DNA from: Levilactobacillus tangyuanensis
GTDB taxonomy: Bacteria; Bacillota; Bacilli; Lactobacillales; Lactobacillaceae
Direction: 5' to 3'
Assembly: GCF_003946545.1 (NCBI RefSeq)
Contig: NZ_RHOA01000012.1
Location: 1 to 60,609, forward strand
DNA length: 60,609 nt
The translations under genes and the position numbers were made by a program. Numbering within the stretch: the stretch's first letter is position 1; every line of letters starts with the position of its first letter. Under the pieces are notes generated by a model, which was given only the letters and a program-made list of their open reading frames with translations, made no database searches and was not told the origin of the DNA. Shown here in pieces: positions 7,315 through 17,382 of this stretch.

Positions 7315-7827
7315 GTGGAAGTATCATGGCGCGGCGACAAAATGGCTCTCTCTGGGACCGTCCCAGAAGTAGGAGACCAATTACCAAAGTTTAAACTGTT
7401 TGATCAGAGCAATGCCAAGGTCAAGACGGCTAATTTGATTGGCAAGGTTGCTTTGATTAGTGTTGTTCCAGACTTGGCAACACCAGTTTGCACTCTGCAA
7501 ACTCGCAAGTTTATCCAGCAGGCGGATCATTACCCAGACGCTAAGTTCCTGACGGTTTCGAACAACACCATTGCGGAACAAACCGGTTGGTGTGCGGCCC
7601 AAGGCGTGGAAAATGTGGACCTGTTATCCGATGAAGAACTTTCCTTCGGTTATGAAATGGGCTTGTACGTGCCAAATGCCGGGAATCTGGCACGGTCAAT
7701 CTGGATTATTGATGATACTGGTAAGGTAACTTATCGGGAGATTGTTAGCGAACAAACCGATGAACCGAACTACCTGGCAGCCATCGAGGCCCTAGAAAAG
7801 TTAGTTTCACGAGTTGACGCTGACTAG
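7315..7827 (+). CDS. tpx: Thiol peroxidase Tpx
   Basis: The 170-residue peroxiredoxin of the atypical 2-Cys Tpx family reduces hydrogen and alkyl peroxides with electrons from thioredoxin. The peroxidatic Cys59 lies in VPDLATPVCTLQTRKF and the resolving Cys93 in GWCAAQGVENVDLLSD, both at the family positions. The GTG at 7315 is taken as start because GAAGGGG precedes it and it gives the family N-terminus (VEVSWRGDKMALSG). An upstream in-frame ATG at 7270 sits at the predicted transcription start and has no ribosome site. It is monocistronic. The promoter of the valS leader overlaps its last codons. The electron donor may be the thioredoxin encoded at 47591. Confidence 0.93.
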   Translation: MEVSWRGDKMALSGTVPEVGDQLPKFKLFDQSNAKVKTANLIGKVALISVVPDLATPVCTLQTRKFIQQADHYPDAKFLTVSNNTIAEQTGWCAAQGVENVDLLSDEELSFGYEMGLYVPNAGNLARSIWIIDDTGKVTYREIVSEQTDEPNYLAAIEALEKLVSRVDAD

Positions 7828-7842
7828 ATAATTGAGTACACT
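7814..7842 (+). promoter_or_regulatory. valS leader promoter
   Basis: TTGACG (7814-7819), a 17-bp spacer and TACACT (7837-7842). The -35 lies inside the end of tpx. Confidence 0.65.
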
Positions 7843-7849
7843 ATTAAAA

Positions 7850-8085
7850 AGTAGCGTTGATCAAGTCAGTAGCGCTAATGGGATTGCTCAGAGAGCCGGG
7901 AATGCTGGGAACCGGTCAAGCCATTAGCGTGAATGTAGCTTGGGAGCTGAAGGACCGAAGTTGAGTAAGTCCTGTCCGGAGCACACTCCGTTAACAAAGA
8001 AGTTAAGTGGGGCATGAACGCCCAATTTAGGTGGTACCGCGAAGAGACTTCGTCCTAATAAATTTAGGATGAAGTCTCTTTTTGT
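7850..8085 (+). promoter_or_regulatory. T-box riboswitch of valS, specifier GUA (Val)
   Basis: The T-box core GGTGGTACCGCG lies at 8030-8041. The following terminator pairs AGAGACTTCGTCCT with AGGATGAAGTCTCT and ends in T5. Stem I can be placed: AGTA (7868-7871) then GCGCTAATGG pairs with CCATTAGCGT (7921-7930), followed by GAAT and then GTA (7935-7937), a valine codon in the specifier position. Uncharged tRNA-Val should pair with GUA and the T-box bulge, favour the antiterminator and allow valS transcription. The codon agrees with the downstream gene, which supports the fold. Confidence 0.93.
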
Positions 8086-8128
8086 GCGTTTTGCCACAGA
8101 CTTCGACGTCAAGAAAGGAATTGAAAAT

Positions 8129-10795
8129 ATGGCAGATAAAGAAGTTGACATGGCCACCAAGTATGACCCGACCGCGATTGAAGCGGGTCGGTATCAGACT
8201 TGGCTGGACGAAGATGTATTCAAACCAAGTGGGGATCAGAAGGCAACCCCATACTCAATCGTGATTCCGCCGCCAAATGTTACCGGTAAGTTGCACTTAG
8301 GCCATGCCTGGGATACGACGCTGCAAGACATGATTATTCGTCAGAAGCGGATGCAAGGGTTCGATACGCTCTGGTTGCCAGGGATGGACCACGCCGGGAT
8401 TGCCACGCAAGCCAAGGTTGAAGCCAAGCTGCGTGAACAAGGTATTTCTCGCTATGACTTAGGCCGCGAGGAATTCATCAAGAAGGTCTGGGAATGGAAG
8501 GACGAATATGCCGCGACCATTCACCAACAATGGTCCAAGCTGGGCCTTTCCCTTGACTACTCACGGGAACGGTTCACTTTGGATGACGGGTTGTCAGACG
8601 CCGTGAAGAAGGTCTTCGTGACCCTTTACAAGAAGGGCCTGATCTACCGGGGCGAATACATTATCAACTGGGATCCACAGGCCCGGACCGCACTTTCTGA
8701 TATCGAAGTTATTCACAAGGATGACAAAGGGGCCTTCTATCATGTGAAGTATCCATTTGCCGACCCAGACTTTACCTTCAATGGTCAACACTACATTGAA
8801 ATCGCCACGACTCGTCCAGAAACGATGATGGGGGACACGGCCGTCGCCGTTAACCCTGGTGACGAACGGTACAAGGACCTGGTGGGCAAGGAAGTTGTTT
8901 TGCCATTGGCCGACCGGAACATTCCAATCATTGCCGACCAATACGTTGACCCTGAATTTGGGACCGGGATGGTTAAGATTACCCCAGCCCATGATCCTAA
9001 TGACTTCTTAGTGGGTAATCGGCATGACTTGCCACGGATTAACACCATGAACGAAGATGCCTCGATGAACGACAAGGCCGGCAAATATGCCGGTATGGAC
9101 CGTTTCGATGCTCGTAAGGCCATGGTTGCTGACCTGGATGCCCAAGGATTGATGCTGAAGATTGACCCAATTGTCCACTCTGTTGGTCACTCAGAACGTA
9201 CCGGAGTTCAAGTTGAAGCCCGGCTCTCGACGCAATGGTTTGTGAAGATGAAGCCATTGGCCGAAGAGGCTGTCAAGAACCAGTCCGGTGACAACGCCGT
9301 TGACTTCGTTCCCGAACGGTTCGAGCATACCTTTACGCAATGGATGGATAACGTTCATGACTGGGTTATTTCACGTCAACTCTGGTGGGGTCATCGGATT
9401 CCAGCCTGGTACAACAAGCAAACGGGTGAGGTTTACGTGGATACGGAAGCCCCTAAGGACCCAGAAAACTGGGAACAAGACCCCGATGTCTTGGACACCT
9501 GGTTCTCAAGTGCCCTGTGGCCATTCTCCACAATGGGTTGGCCCGATGAAAATAGCGCCGATTACAAGCGTTACTTCCCAACGGACACATTGGTAACGGG
9601 TTATGACATTATCTTCTTCTGGGTTTCTCGGATGATCTTCCAAAGCCTCGAATTTACTGGTAAGCGGCCATTCAAACATGTGCTCTTGCATGGCTTGATT
9701 CGTGACGAAGAGGGTCGCAAGATGAGTAAGTCCTTGGGTAATGGGATTGACCCAATGGACGTGATCGACAAGTACGGTGCCGATGCCCTCCGGTGGTTCC
9801 TGTCCACCGGTTCAACGGCCGGTCAAGACGTCCGTTTCAGCTACAAGAAGATGGATTCCGCTTGGAACTTCATCAACAAGATCTGGAATGCCAGCCGGTT
9901 TGTTATCATGAACCTGGGTGAAAACACCAAGCCAGTGGTTCCTGCCGAAAGTGACTGGGACTTAACGGACCGTTGGATCTTGAGTCGCTTGAATGACACG
10001 GTTAAGCACGTGACGGAAATGTTCGATAAGTTTGAGTTCGGTGAAGCTGGCCGGGCCCTCTACAACTTCATCTGGAACGACTTCTGTGATTGGTATATTG
10101 AAATGAGTAAGGAAGTCTTGACCGGTGATGACGCCGATGCCAAGGCAACCAAGCAAGACTTGTTGGCCTACGTCTTAGACCAAACGTTACGCTTATTACA
10201 ACCAATCATGCCATTCGTCACTGAAGCCATTTGGCAGGCTATGCCACACGACGGTCAGTCATTGGTAACGGCGGCTTATCCAGTTGCCCACACCGAGTTT
10301 GACAATCCAACGGCCGAAAGCGAAATGACGAGCCTAATTGATTTGATCAAGGCGGTTCGGAACATTCGTGCCGAAGCCAATGCGCCAATGTCAACGCCAA
10401 TTGACTTGCAGATCAAGACGAGCGATGCTCACTTGCAAAGCGTCTTCGAGAACAACCGGGACTACATTGACCGGTTCGTTCACCCGAAGGACTTCGCCAT
10501 TGGTGCCGACCTCGTTGCGCCTAAGCTGGCAATGACCAGTGTGATTACGGATGCAGAAGTTTCCGTACCATTGGCCGAATTGGTGGACTTGAACGATGAG
10601 GCCAAGCGCTTGGATAAGGAAGTTGCCAAGTACACGGCCGAAGTCGATCGGGCAACGAAGAAGCTCGGCAACGAACGCTTCGTGGCCAACGCACCGGAAG
10701 ATGTTGTGGCGGCAGAACGCGACAAGCAAGCAGATAACGAGAAGAAGTTAGCTGCGACAAAGCAACGATTAGCAGAAATTAAAGCGCAACTTTAG
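8129..10795 (+). CDS. valS: Valyl-tRNA synthetase
   Basis: This class I synthetase of 888 residues charges tRNA-Val. The HIGH motif appears as HLGH (56-59, in [13 protein letters not shown]) and KMSKS begins at residue 531 ([12 protein letters not shown]). The CP1 editing domain between them contains the [12 protein letters not shown] segment. The last 70 or so residues are the Lys/Glu/Ala-rich coiled coil typical of ValRS. The ATG at 8129 follows GAAAGGAATTG; the frame is open further upstream, but that part lies inside the T-box terminator. Expression is controlled by the T-box leader, and a strong terminator follows. Confidence 0.98.
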   Translation: MADKEVDMATKYDPTAIEAGRYQTWLDEDVFKPSGDQKATPYSIVIPPPNVTGKLHLGHAWDTTLQDMIIRQKRMQGFDTLWLPGMDHAGIATQAKVEAKLREQGISRYDLGREEFIKKVWEWKDEYAATIHQQWSKLGLSLDYSRERFTLDDGLSDAVKKVFVTLYKKGLIYRGEYIINWDPQARTALSDIEVIHKDDKGAFYHVKYPFADPDFTFNGQHYIEIATTRPETMMGDTAVAVNPGDERYKDLVGKEVVLPLADRNIPIIADQYVDPEFGTGMVKITPAHDPNDFLVGNRHDLPRINTMNEDASMNDKAGKYAGMDRFDARKAMVADLDAQGLMLKIDPIVHSVGHSERTGVQVEARLSTQWFVKMKPLAEEAVKNQSGDNAVDFVPERFEHTFTQWMDNVHDWVISRQLWWGHRIPAWYNKQTGEVYVDTEAPKDPENWEQDPDVLDTWFSSALWPFSTMGWPDENSADYKRYFPTDTLVTGYDIIFFWVSRMIFQSLEFTGKRPFKHVLLHGLIRDEEGRKMSKSLGNGIDPMDVIDKYGADALRWFLSTGSTAGQDVRFSYKKMDSAWNFINKIWNASRFVIMNLGENTKPVVPAESDWDLTDRWILSRLNDTVKHVTEMFDKFEFGEAGRALYNFIWNDFCDWYIEMSKEVLTGDDADAKATKQDLLAYVLDQTLRLLQPIMPFVTEAIWQAMPHDGQSLVTAAYPVAHTEFDNPTAESEMTSLIDLIKAVRNIRAEANAPMSTPIDLQIKTSDAHLQSVFENNRDYIDRFVHPKDFAIGADLVAPKLAMTSVITDAEVSVPLAELVDLNDEAKRLDKEVAKYTAEVDRATKKLGNERFVANAPEDVVAAERDKQADNEKKLAATKQRLAEIKAQL

Positions 10796-10805
10796 GGTTG
10801 GGTGA

Positions 10806-10846
10806 GGCGTCACGACCATGATCGATGGTTGTGACGCCTTTTTTTA
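10806..10846 (+). terminator. valS terminator
   Basis: GGCGTCAC pairs with GTGACGCC in a long stem, followed by seven T. Confidence 0.9.
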
Positions 10847-10905
10847 TCGCCGGGGGGGTGAAGTCTGCTACACTGGATAACAGAAGTTTGACGGGAGGTT
10901 TTAAA

Positions 10906-12225
10906 GTGGTAAAAACATATGCTGAGGCCCTGCAGTTTATTCACGGCCGGGATCGATTCAAAAAGAAACCAACGCTGGTTCGAATGCGACAATTTATGGC
11001 GCGACTGGGCGATCCACAGAAAAGTTTGACGATGGTGCATGTTGCGGGGACGAATGGTAAGGGGTCAACGGTGGCCTTTCTTCGGGATCTGTTCATGGCT
11101 AGCGGCGATACGGTGGGAACTTTTACTTCACCGTTTATCACGCGGTTCAATGAGCGGATTAGTCGTGACGGTGAACCAATTAGCGATGATGAGTTAGTCG
11201 ACCTGGTCAATCGGGTGGCGCCCGTGGTGGCCCAGCTGGACGAAGAGCTGGCAGAGGAAGGTCCCACCGAGTTTGAAATCGATACGGCACTGATGTTTTG
11301 TTATTTCGCGACGCATCCAGTCGATGTGGTGGTGGTCGAAGTGGGGCTGGGTGGCCTTTACGATTCGACGAATATTATTACGCCGTTAGTTGCCGTCATT
11401 ACCACGATTGGCCTGGATCATATGAAAATCCTTGGGGATACCATTCCGAAGATTGCCACGCAAAAGGCCGGGATTATTAAGCAAAATGTGCCGGTGGTGT
11501 GTGGTCGGTTACCCGAAGATGCCCTAGCGGTGATGGATCAAACGGCTCGGGATAAGGGAACTCAGGTGGTTGCCCTAGGTCGTGATTATGCGGTGACAAA
11601 TGAACCCGAAGCGCAGTGGGGCGAACGCTTTGCCTACGACTTCGACACGGAACACTGGCAGCGATTGCAGGTGGGGCTGCTAGGCCAATATCAAATTGAT
11701 AATGCGGCCACCGCTCTGACGGCCTTCACATTGGCTCAGCGTGCTCGTGGACTGACAGTGACGCCCGCTGACGTTCGCCGTGGCTTGAAGGCGACCCAGT
11801 GGCCAGGTCGTTTTGAACGGGTCAATGCTCAGCCACTGATTGCGATTGATGGTGCCCACAACGAGCCAGCGATGGTGGAGATGGCAGAATTATTGCGGCG
11901 GCACTTTGCCCAGCATGATGTGTATATTGTTCTGGCCATTCTGGCGGATAAGCAGTATCAACAGATGGTAGCCACGCTACTTGAGGTGCCTAATGTGCAT
12001 CTGATCTTGACGCAATTTCAGGGGCCAGGGCAGCGCGCGGCGGCTACGCCCGCCGAGTTGGAGGGGGCAGCTGATCAGTCTGACCGCGTTACCATGGCGT
12101 CCGATTGGCCAACGGCCCTGAAAACGGCGTTGGGAACGATGTCGGCCGAGGACCTACTCTTGTTAACAGGCTCACTCTACTTTATCTCTGAGGTTCGGCA
12201 TTACTTTAAGGATGACGAAAAGTAA
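10906..12225 (+). CDS. folC: Folylpolyglutamate synthase / dihydrofolate synthase
   Basis: The 439-residue Mur-ligase-family enzyme adds glutamate to folates with ATP. Visible motifs are the P-loop HVAGTNGKGSTVAFL (near residue 45), TSPFITRFNERI, EVGLGGLYDSTN and DGAHNEPAM, with the Mur ligase C-terminal domain after about residue 290. The GTG at 10906 follows GGGAGG and yields the normal start VVKTYAEALQF; an ATG further upstream lies in the valS terminator. An extended -10 (TGC-TACACT, near 10868) lies upstream. The position after valS is conserved across Bacilli. Whether it also has dihydrofolate synthase activity cannot be read from the sequence. Confidence 0.95.
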   Translation: MVKTYAEALQFIHGRDRFKKKPTLVRMRQFMARLGDPQKSLTMVHVAGTNGKGSTVAFLRDLFMASGDTVGTFTSPFITRFNERISRDGEPISDDELVDLVNRVAPVVAQLDEELAEEGPTEFEIDTALMFCYFATHPVDVVVVEVGLGGLYDSTNIITPLVAVITTIGLDHMKILGDTIPKIATQKAGIIKQNVPVVCGRLPEDALAVMDQTARDKGTQVVALGRDYAVTNEPEAQWGERFAYDFDTEHWQRLQVGLLGQYQIDNAATALTAFTLAQRARGLTVTPADVRRGLKATQWPGRFERVNAQPLIAIDGAHNEPAMVEMAELLRRHFAQHDVYIVLAILADKQYQQMVATLLEVPNVHLILTQFQGPGQRAAATPAELEGAADQSDRVTMASDWPTALKTALGTMSAEDLLLLTGSLYFISEVRHYFKDDEK

Positions 12226-12267
12226 TGGTGGTTAATACCGGAGTTAGACCTTAAGGGGATGACAACG

Positions 12268-12900
12268 GTGAATAAAGGACGATTGACTAAGGACAATGAA
12301 CGGCGGCTTGTTAGGCGAGTATTGCGACAATTGGGATTGCTCACGGTGAGTGAATTAGACCGCTTCTTTCGCTTCTTTACGAGTTGTGATCAGCTCCGGT
12401 ATGCCAGTCACCGCCAACAACGGGCTTACATTGCGGGCAACCCACGACGGCGAGGATTGTTGGCGGCAATTGACTTAGGGCGGTGGGTCCAGTCGGCGCC
12501 GAGACAGTTTGTCGGGGAAGTCTTGAATTCAAGCCAGCTAGGCCAGCGGCTGATTGATGACCTGCGCTACCTGGGTCAAGAACGGGTAGAAGTCCTACTG
12601 CTGGATAATCAACACCGAATTATTTTGCGGCAACTGGTCTTCCAGGGAACGCTAAATCAATGTCCCGTCCATCCCCGCGAAATTTTTCAATTGGCGGTGC
12701 TGCATGAGGCCGCGGGACTGATCCTCGCTCATAATCATCCGAGTGGGGCGGTGGACCCGTCGCCAGAGGATCTGGCCTTCGTCCGTCGAGTTGCCGAGTG
12801 TGGGAAATTGATGGGGATCCCCTTGCTGGATGGCTTTGTAGTCGGCACGACGACCTATTTTAGTTGGCGTGAACAAGGGGTGCTTCCATTACAACAGTGA
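12268..12900 (+). CDS. radC: RadC family protein (JAB/MPN domain, UPF0758)
   Basis: The 210-residue protein ends in a JAB/MPN metalloprotease-like domain with the JAMM signature AHNHPSGAVDPSPEDLAF (His155, His157, Asp168). Despite the historical name, a DNA repair role for the family is not established. The N-terminal part is basic (RRLVRRVLRQL) and only weakly like the usual helix-hairpin-helix. The start is set at the GTG 12268, which is 9 nt after AAGGGG; the ATG at 12259 touches that site and would be too close. It lies between folC and mreB, the usual place in lactobacilli. Confidence 0.85.
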   Translation: MNKGRLTKDNERRLVRRVLRQLGLLTVSELDRFFRFFTSCDQLRYASHRQQRAYIAGNPRRRGLLAAIDLGRWVQSAPRQFVGEVLNSSQLGQRLIDDLRYLGQERVEVLLLDNQHRIILRQLVFQGTLNQCPVHPREIFQLAVLHEAAGLILAHNHPSGAVDPSPEDLAFVRRVAECGKLMGIPLLDGFVVGTTTYFSWREQGVLPLQQ

Positions 12901-13011
12901 CGAAATAAGTCATAACCTTTAAAAACTGATTAAAATCACTTAATGCTATTTCTTTCTGATTAAAAGTTCGGTATTCTTGACATTGTCGACGTGTTCTCAC
13001 ACAGATGAGTA

Positions 13012-13020
13012 TGTTATAAT
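13012..13020 (+). promoter_or_regulatory. mreB extended -10 promoter
   Basis: TGT followed by TATAAT (13015-13020) lies 70 nt before mreB. A TTGACA further upstream (12977-12982) is 32 bp away, too far to serve as its -35. Confidence 0.65.
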
Positions 13021-13089
13021 ACGTCTATCGATCAATAATAAGTCAAAAATCCATTAAAAATTATGTTGACAATGAAGGGATGAAACACT

Positions 13090-14094
13090 GTGTTCGGATT
13101 AGGAACGAAAAATATAGGAATCGATCTTGGTACCGCCAATACAATTGTTTATGTTGACGGTAAGGGTATCGTTCTTCGCGAACCTTCCGTTGTCGCCAAG
13201 AACACGAAGTCTGGGGAAATTGTGTCCGTTGGTGAAGACGCTCGGGCAATGATTGGCCGGACGCCAGCCAGTATCGTCGCTATTCGCCCCATGAAAGACG
13301 GGGTTATTGCGGATTACGATACGACGGTTGCCATGATGAAGTACTTCATCGAAAAGACTGTCGGTAAGTCCAGCGGTAAGCCATATGTCATGGTCTGTGT
13401 TCCAAGTGGCGTTACGGAAGTTGAAAAGCGGGCCGTTATCGATGCTACACGAGTAGCCGGTGCACGGGACGCTTACGTTATTGAAGAACCATTTGCAGCG
13501 GCTATCGGGGCCGGGTTACCAGTAATGGACCCAACCGGTAGTATGGTTGTCGACATGGGTGGTGGGACCACCGATGTGGCAACGATTTCCCTTGGTGGGA
13601 TCGTTTCCAGTCGTTCAATCCGGGTAGCCGGGGACAAGCTGGATGATGCTATTGCCACCTACGTTCGTTCAAACTTCAATCTGTTGATTGGGGAACGGAC
13701 CGCTGAAAAGCTGAAAATGGACATTGGTTCCGCTTCAGTTGAAGAAGCCGACAAGATCGAGGGCGCAACCATTCGTGGACGTGACCTGATCACCGGGTTA
13801 CCTAAGGCGGTAGAAGTTTCTGCCGTTGACGTAGCCAAGGCTATTCAAGAACCCGTACAAGATGTTATCTCCGCTATTAAGGAAACCCTTGAAGAAACTT
13901 CGCCAGAAATTGCTGCCGATGTTATCGACCATGGGATTGTCTTAACTGGTGGTGGTGCATTGCTTAAAAACCTCGCTGAAGTTATTGCCGATGCGACCAA
14001 GGTTCCCGTTTCCATCGCAAGCGACCCATTAGATTGTGTTGCTGCCGGAACTGGTGAGTCTTTGAAGAGTATCGACGTCATGAAGAAAAAATAA
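13090..14094 (+). CDS. mreB: Rod-shape determining actin homologue MreB
   Basis: The 334-residue protein has the actin/Hsp70 nucleotide-binding fold. [10 protein letters not shown] at the N-terminus is phosphate-1, [12 protein letters not shown] is phosphate-2, and [14 protein letters not shown] is the adenosine motif. MreB forms short membrane filaments that guide lateral wall synthesis with MreC, MreD and RodZ, the last encoded at 22504. The GTG start follows GAAGGGATG. It heads the mreBCD-minCD run. A hairpin with a weak T-tract follows the stop and may reduce read-through into mreC. Confidence 0.97.
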   Translation: MFGLGTKNIGIDLGTANTIVYVDGKGIVLREPSVVAKNTKSGEIVSVGEDARAMIGRTPASIVAIRPMKDGVIADYDTTVAMMKYFIEKTVGKSSGKPYVMVCVPSGVTEVEKRAVIDATRVAGARDAYVIEEPFAAAIGAGLPVMDPTGSMVVDMGGGTTDVATISLGGIVSSRSIRVAGDKLDDAIATYVRSNFNLLIGERTAEKLKMDIGSASVEEADKIEGATIRGRDLITGLPKAVEVSAVDVAKAIQEPVQDVISAIKETLEETSPEIAADVIDHGIVLTGGGALLKNLAEVIADATKVPVSIASDPLDCVAAGTGESLKSIDVMKKK

Positions 14095-14100
14095 GGACTA

Positions 14101-14128
14101 GCGGGAAGGCAGCTTCCCGCTTCTTTAT
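14101..14128 (+). terminator. Weak terminator or attenuator between mreB and mreC
   Basis: GCGGGAAG-GCAG-CTTCCCGC is a perfect 8-bp stem followed by TTCTTTATT. The interrupted T-tract suggests partial termination, leaving mreB expressed above mreCD. Confidence 0.6.
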
Positions 14129-14176
14129 TGTGACAACATTGGTGAAGACCAATGTTAATTAAGATGGAGGTCAAAC

Positions 14177-15028
14177 ATGCAGAAATTTTCTTTCAATCGG
14201 CGACTGGTAATTATTATCGTCTGCTTGATTGTTAGTTTTGCCTTGATGACGGTGTCCGTGGCTATTCGTAATAAGAAGTCGACACCCCCATTGATTCAAC
14301 AATTCGGTAATGACATTGTCGGCCTGACTGATCGTGTCGTGGCCGTACCAGCGAACGGCCTGAGTGGGTCTGTTGGTGCGGTTTCCGAACTGTTGAATAC
14401 GTATCAAGAGAACCAGCAATTAAAGCAACAGGTGAGTGAATTAGCCCAAACCAAGGTTCGTGATCAAACCTTGGCAAAGGAAAACAAACAATTAAAACAA
14501 GAGATTAAATTAAATGATTCCTTGACGGACTACACGGCTATTTCTTCCGCCGTCATCACGCGGACGCCATCTTCATGGCAAAACCAAGTGATTATCAACA
14601 AGGGGTCATCTGCCGGGGTCGTTAAGAACATGCCAGTCATGTCCGGTTCTGGTTTGGTTGGCCGGGTTGCTGAAGTGAACAAGACGAATTCAAAGGTTGA
14701 GCTCATTACCGACAACAATGATTCTGCGAACCGGTTTGCCGTCCAAATTACCACCAAGTCTGGCAAGACGGTCAACGGGGTCCTGAGTGGCTATAACAAC
14801 ACCACTGGTCAGATTACCATGAATAACATCACGACGAAGGCTAAGATCAGCAAGGGTGACAAGGTTGTTACCAGCGGTCTTGGTGGCGTGACGCCTAAGG
14901 GACTTTACGTTGGTAAGGTTGCCAAGGCTAGTGGGGATGACTATGGGCTGTCAACGAAGCTGAATATTAATCCAGCCACCGATTTGAGTGACCTGAACAT
15001 TGTGACGGTCGCTGTAACGAAGCAGTAG
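14177..15028 (+). CDS. mreC: Cell shape-determining protein MreC
   Basis: The 283-residue protein has one N-terminal membrane helix (about residues 10-32), a coiled coil with repeated Gln/Lys/Leu around residues 75-115 (ENQQLKQQVSELAQ, KENKQLKQEIKL) and a beta-rich extracellular domain, the MreC plan. It scaffolds the elongasome outside the membrane and interacts with MreD and penicillin-binding proteins. The ATG follows GATGGAGG. mreD begins 13 nt after its stop, so the genes are translationally close. Confidence 0.95.
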   Translation: MQKFSFNRRLVIIIVCLIVSFALMTVSVAIRNKKSTPPLIQQFGNDIVGLTDRVVAVPANGLSGSVGAVSELLNTYQENQQLKQQVSELAQTKVRDQTLAKENKQLKQEIKLNDSLTDYTAISSAVITRTPSSWQNQVIINKGSSAGVVKNMPVMSGSGLVGRVAEVNKTNSKVELITDNNDSANRFAVQITTKSGKTVNGVLSGYNNTTGQITMNNITTKAKISKGDKVVTSGLGGVTPKGLYVGKVAKASGDDYGLSTKLNINPATDLSDLNIVTVAVTKQ

Positions 15029-15041
15029 GGAGGAACGGCAC

Positions 15042-15572
15042 GTGTATCGATTATCAAAGTTACGCTTTGGCTTTCCGATTATCCTGTTCTTAATGCTGCT
15101 GCTTGATGGGTCGATCAGTCAAAACTTTAGTGCGCACATGTTCCATTACCCAACGGCCATGGTGAGTCATCTGGTGGTTTTGTGGTTGGTTTGTGGTGTG
15201 CTATTCGAGGCTGATGCCAATGATTTTGAAATGCCGATTGGTCGCTGGGCAATTGTTGCCGGCATCGTGTTTGATCTGTACTACACCGGGATCTTTGGGA
15301 TTTATATCTTCATCTTTCCGTTGCTCGTCTATCTGACACGCTTGCTAGTAAGCTATATCCGACCGAACTTTTTGAGCGGGTTGTTGATTTACTTTATCGA
15401 CATTACCGTTCTTGAGGCCCTGGGATATTTGGCTGGCCGGGCAATTCATCTGTCGTCAATGTCGGGAACGGATTTCATGGTGAACACGTTGGGGCCAACT
15501 CTGGCCTTTAACTTAGCGATGTTTGTCGTCTTATTCTTCCCCATTCGATGGGTGTATAATTGGTTAAAATAG
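15042..15572 (+). CDS. mreD: Rod shape-determining protein MreD
   Basis: This very hydrophobic 176-residue protein has about five to six membrane segments, the MreD size and profile. Segments include FPIILFLMLLLDGSIS, VSHLVVLWLVCGVLF, WAIVAGIVFDLYYTGIFG and LAFNLAMFVVLFFPI. It is the integral membrane member of the MreBCD complex. The GTG at 15042 follows GGGAGGAACG. Sequence conservation in this family is low; the call rests on position after mreC and the hydrophobic pattern. Confidence 0.92.
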   Translation: MYRLSKLRFGFPIILFLMLLLDGSISQNFSAHMFHYPTAMVSHLVVLWLVCGVLFEADANDFEMPIGRWAIVAGIVFDLYYTGIFGIYIFIFPLLVYLTRLLVSYIRPNFLSGLLIYFIDITVLEALGYLAGRAIHLSSMSGTDFMVNTLGPTLAFNLAMFVVLFFPIRWVYNWLK

Positions 15573-15590
15573 GCGAAGGGAACGAAGACT

Positions 15591-16262
15591 ATGCAAGCTG
15601 CCGTATTACGGGGAACGCAAAACGGTTATGATTTAGTACTAAAACAGTCTGCCAGCTTTGAACAAGTCATGGTGGATCTTAAAGAACTGTTGGAGAACTT
15701 GAAGGCCGATCCTCAGGCACTCGAGGCGACTAAGGTTTCGCTGGATGTGTTGACGGAAGACCGGATCTTAACCGCGGATGAACGGACGCAGATTGAACAA
15801 CTGGTGGGAAATTACCCCCGGTTTGAAATCCATAAGATTGCTGCTAATGTGATGACGGTTGCGGACGCGATTCAGTTGCGTGAACGTGAGAATGTTCACT
15901 TGCTGAGTAAGGTCATTCGCAACGGTCAAGAAGTTTCCATGCAAGGGGACGTCTTGTTTCTAGGAACGATCCACGAAGGTGGTAAGCTCCGAACCACAGG
16001 GAATATTTTCTCTATGGGTAATGTGGCAGGGATTTTGCAGGCAGGTTACCCTGACGACGAATCCAAACTGATTATGGGAAATCTTCAAACGGCGCAACAA
16101 ATTAGAATTGCTGAACAGTTTGACATTATTGAACCGGACCAGTTGACGGATTCAGGCCAAACGATTGCCTACGTCAACGACTTACACGTCCTGTCGTATG
16201 GTCATCTGGACAATTTAAAGAAGATTAATCCGAAGTTATATAACCGGATTGGAGGAATTTGA
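15591..16262 (+). CDS. minC: Septum site-determining protein MinC
   Basis: The 223-residue division inhibitor has an N-terminal MinC_N domain (about 1-100) and a C-terminal right-handed beta helix (about 115-215) with VSMQGDVLFLGTIHEGGKLRTTGNIF and VAGILQAGYPDDESKLIMGNL. With MinD it blocks FtsZ assembly away from midcell. No minE or divIVA is in the window. It is followed by minD with only 1 nt between the stop and the ATG, so the two are coupled. Confidence 0.95.
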   Translation: MQAAVLRGTQNGYDLVLKQSASFEQVMVDLKELLENLKADPQALEATKVSLDVLTEDRILTADERTQIEQLVGNYPRFEIHKIAANVMTVADAIQLRERENVHLLSKVIRNGQEVSMQGDVLFLGTIHEGGKLRTTGNIFSMGNVAGILQAGYPDDESKLIMGNLQTAQQIRIAEQFDIIEPDQLTDSGQTIAYVNDLHVLSYGHLDNLKKINPKLYNRIGGI

Positions 16263-16263
16263 G

Positions 16264-17070
16264 ATGGGAAAAGCGATTGTAATCACCTCCGGTAAGGGTG
16301 GCGTGGGTAAGACGACCACCAGCGCTAACATTGGGACGGCGCTTGCCTTAATGGGTAAACGGGTCTGCATGATGGACTTGGATATTGGTTTGCGGAACCT
16401 GGACGTTGTTCTAGGCTTGGATAACCGGATCATCTACGATATTGTGGATGTTGCCGAGGGCCGGGCCAAGTTGGTCCAGGCGTTGGTTAAGGACAAGCGG
16501 TTTGACGACAAGCTTTACTTGTTGCCTGCCGCCCAGAACACGGATAAGACGGCACTTCAGCCCGAAGACGTGAAGGAAATTGTTGATGAACTCAAGCCAG
16601 ACTACGATTACGTGTTAATCGACTGTCCAGCCGGGATTGAACAAGGTTTCATGAACGCCGTTGCCGGTGCCGACGCGGCCATTGTGGTCACCACGCCGGA
16701 AATTTCCGCCGTACGCGATGCCGACCGCGTTGTTGGTCTCTTGGAACAACACCCATTGAAGGAAGCGCCACGCCTGTTGATCAACCGGATTCGTCGGAAT
16801 ATGATGCAGGATGGCTCAACGATGGACATCGATGAGATTACCCGTCACTTGGGTATTGAATTGTTGGGGATTATCTTCGATGATGATGCCGTCATTACGA
16901 CGTCTAATCAAGGGGAACCGATCGTCTTGAAGACGGACAATCCCGCATCTCAAGGATACCGTAATGTTGCCCGTCGGCTCGAGGGCGAGACCGTTCCATT
17001 GATGAAGTTAGAGGAACAAGAAACCGGTGGCTTTTGGCATACCATTAGTAGCTGGTTCCATCGCGGTTAA
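16264..17070 (+). CDS. minD: Septum site-determining ATPase MinD
   Basis: The 268-residue deviant Walker A ATPase has SGKGGVGKTTTSANIGTAL near residues 8-26, MDLDIGLRNLDVVLG, and DCPAGIEQGF. It ends in an amphipathic helix (GFWHTISSWFHRG) that is the membrane-targeting sequence. It recruits MinC to the membrane. The ATG at 16264 follows GGAGGAATTTGAG; a frame extension of five residues overlaps the ribosome site. It is the last gene of the mre-min run; a T-box leader for a transporter follows. Confidence 0.96.
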   Translation: MGKAIVITSGKGGVGKTTTSANIGTALALMGKRVCMMDLDIGLRNLDVVLGLDNRIIYDIVDVAEGRAKLVQALVKDKRFDDKLYLLPAAQNTDKTALQPEDVKEIVDELKPDYDYVLIDCPAGIEQGFMNAVAGADAAIVVTTPEISAVRDADRVVGLLEQHPLKEAPRLLINRIRRNMMQDGSTMDIDEITRHLGIELLGIIFDDDAVITTSNQGEPIVLKTDNPASQGYRNVARRLEGETVPLMKLEEQETGGFWHTISSWFHRG

Positions 17071-17079
17071 AAATTAAGC

Positions 17080-17108
17080 TTGACGCTGCGAGAAAAAACT
17101 CGTAGTAT
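17080..17108 (+). promoter_or_regulatory. Promoter of the histidine T-box/ABC transporter unit
   Basis: TTGACG (17080-17085), a 17-bp spacer and TAGTAT (17103-17108). Confidence 0.55.
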
Positions 17109-17114
17109 ATTGGC

Positions 17115-17382
17115 AACGAATAAAAAGACATTGAACGGAAGAGTAGATTCAGGTTAGACCAACAGAAAGCCCCGGTGATGGAAAAGGGCGGTCGATCAGA
17201 ATCGAACCACATCTGTGAGTCGGTCGTCTGAAAAGAGTAAGACGATTCGGGTTAGCCCGTTACAGCTGGAGTTGTTAACAACTCACTGAGGTCGTCTTAG
17301 CGATAGAACGACAAACAGAGGTGGAACCACGATTTAATCGTCCTCTTAGTCCCGAAGTTTTCGGTGACTAAGGGGATTTTTT
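17115..17382 (+). promoter_or_regulatory. T-box riboswitch, specifier CAC (His), first antiterminator/terminator module
   Basis: Stem I can be placed by the same rule as in the valS leader: AGTA (17142-17145) followed by GATTC, which pairs with GAATC (17199-17203); then GAAC and the triplet CAC (17208-17210), a histidine codon. The T-box sequence AGAGGTGGAACCACG is at 17317-17331. The terminator pairs CCTCTTAGTC with GACTAAGGGG and ends in seven T. The specifier predicts induction by uncharged tRNA-His and so a histidine uptake role for the genes downstream. CGA (17203-17205) is the weaker alternative, since it would disrupt the GATTC/GAATC pairing. Confidence 0.85.
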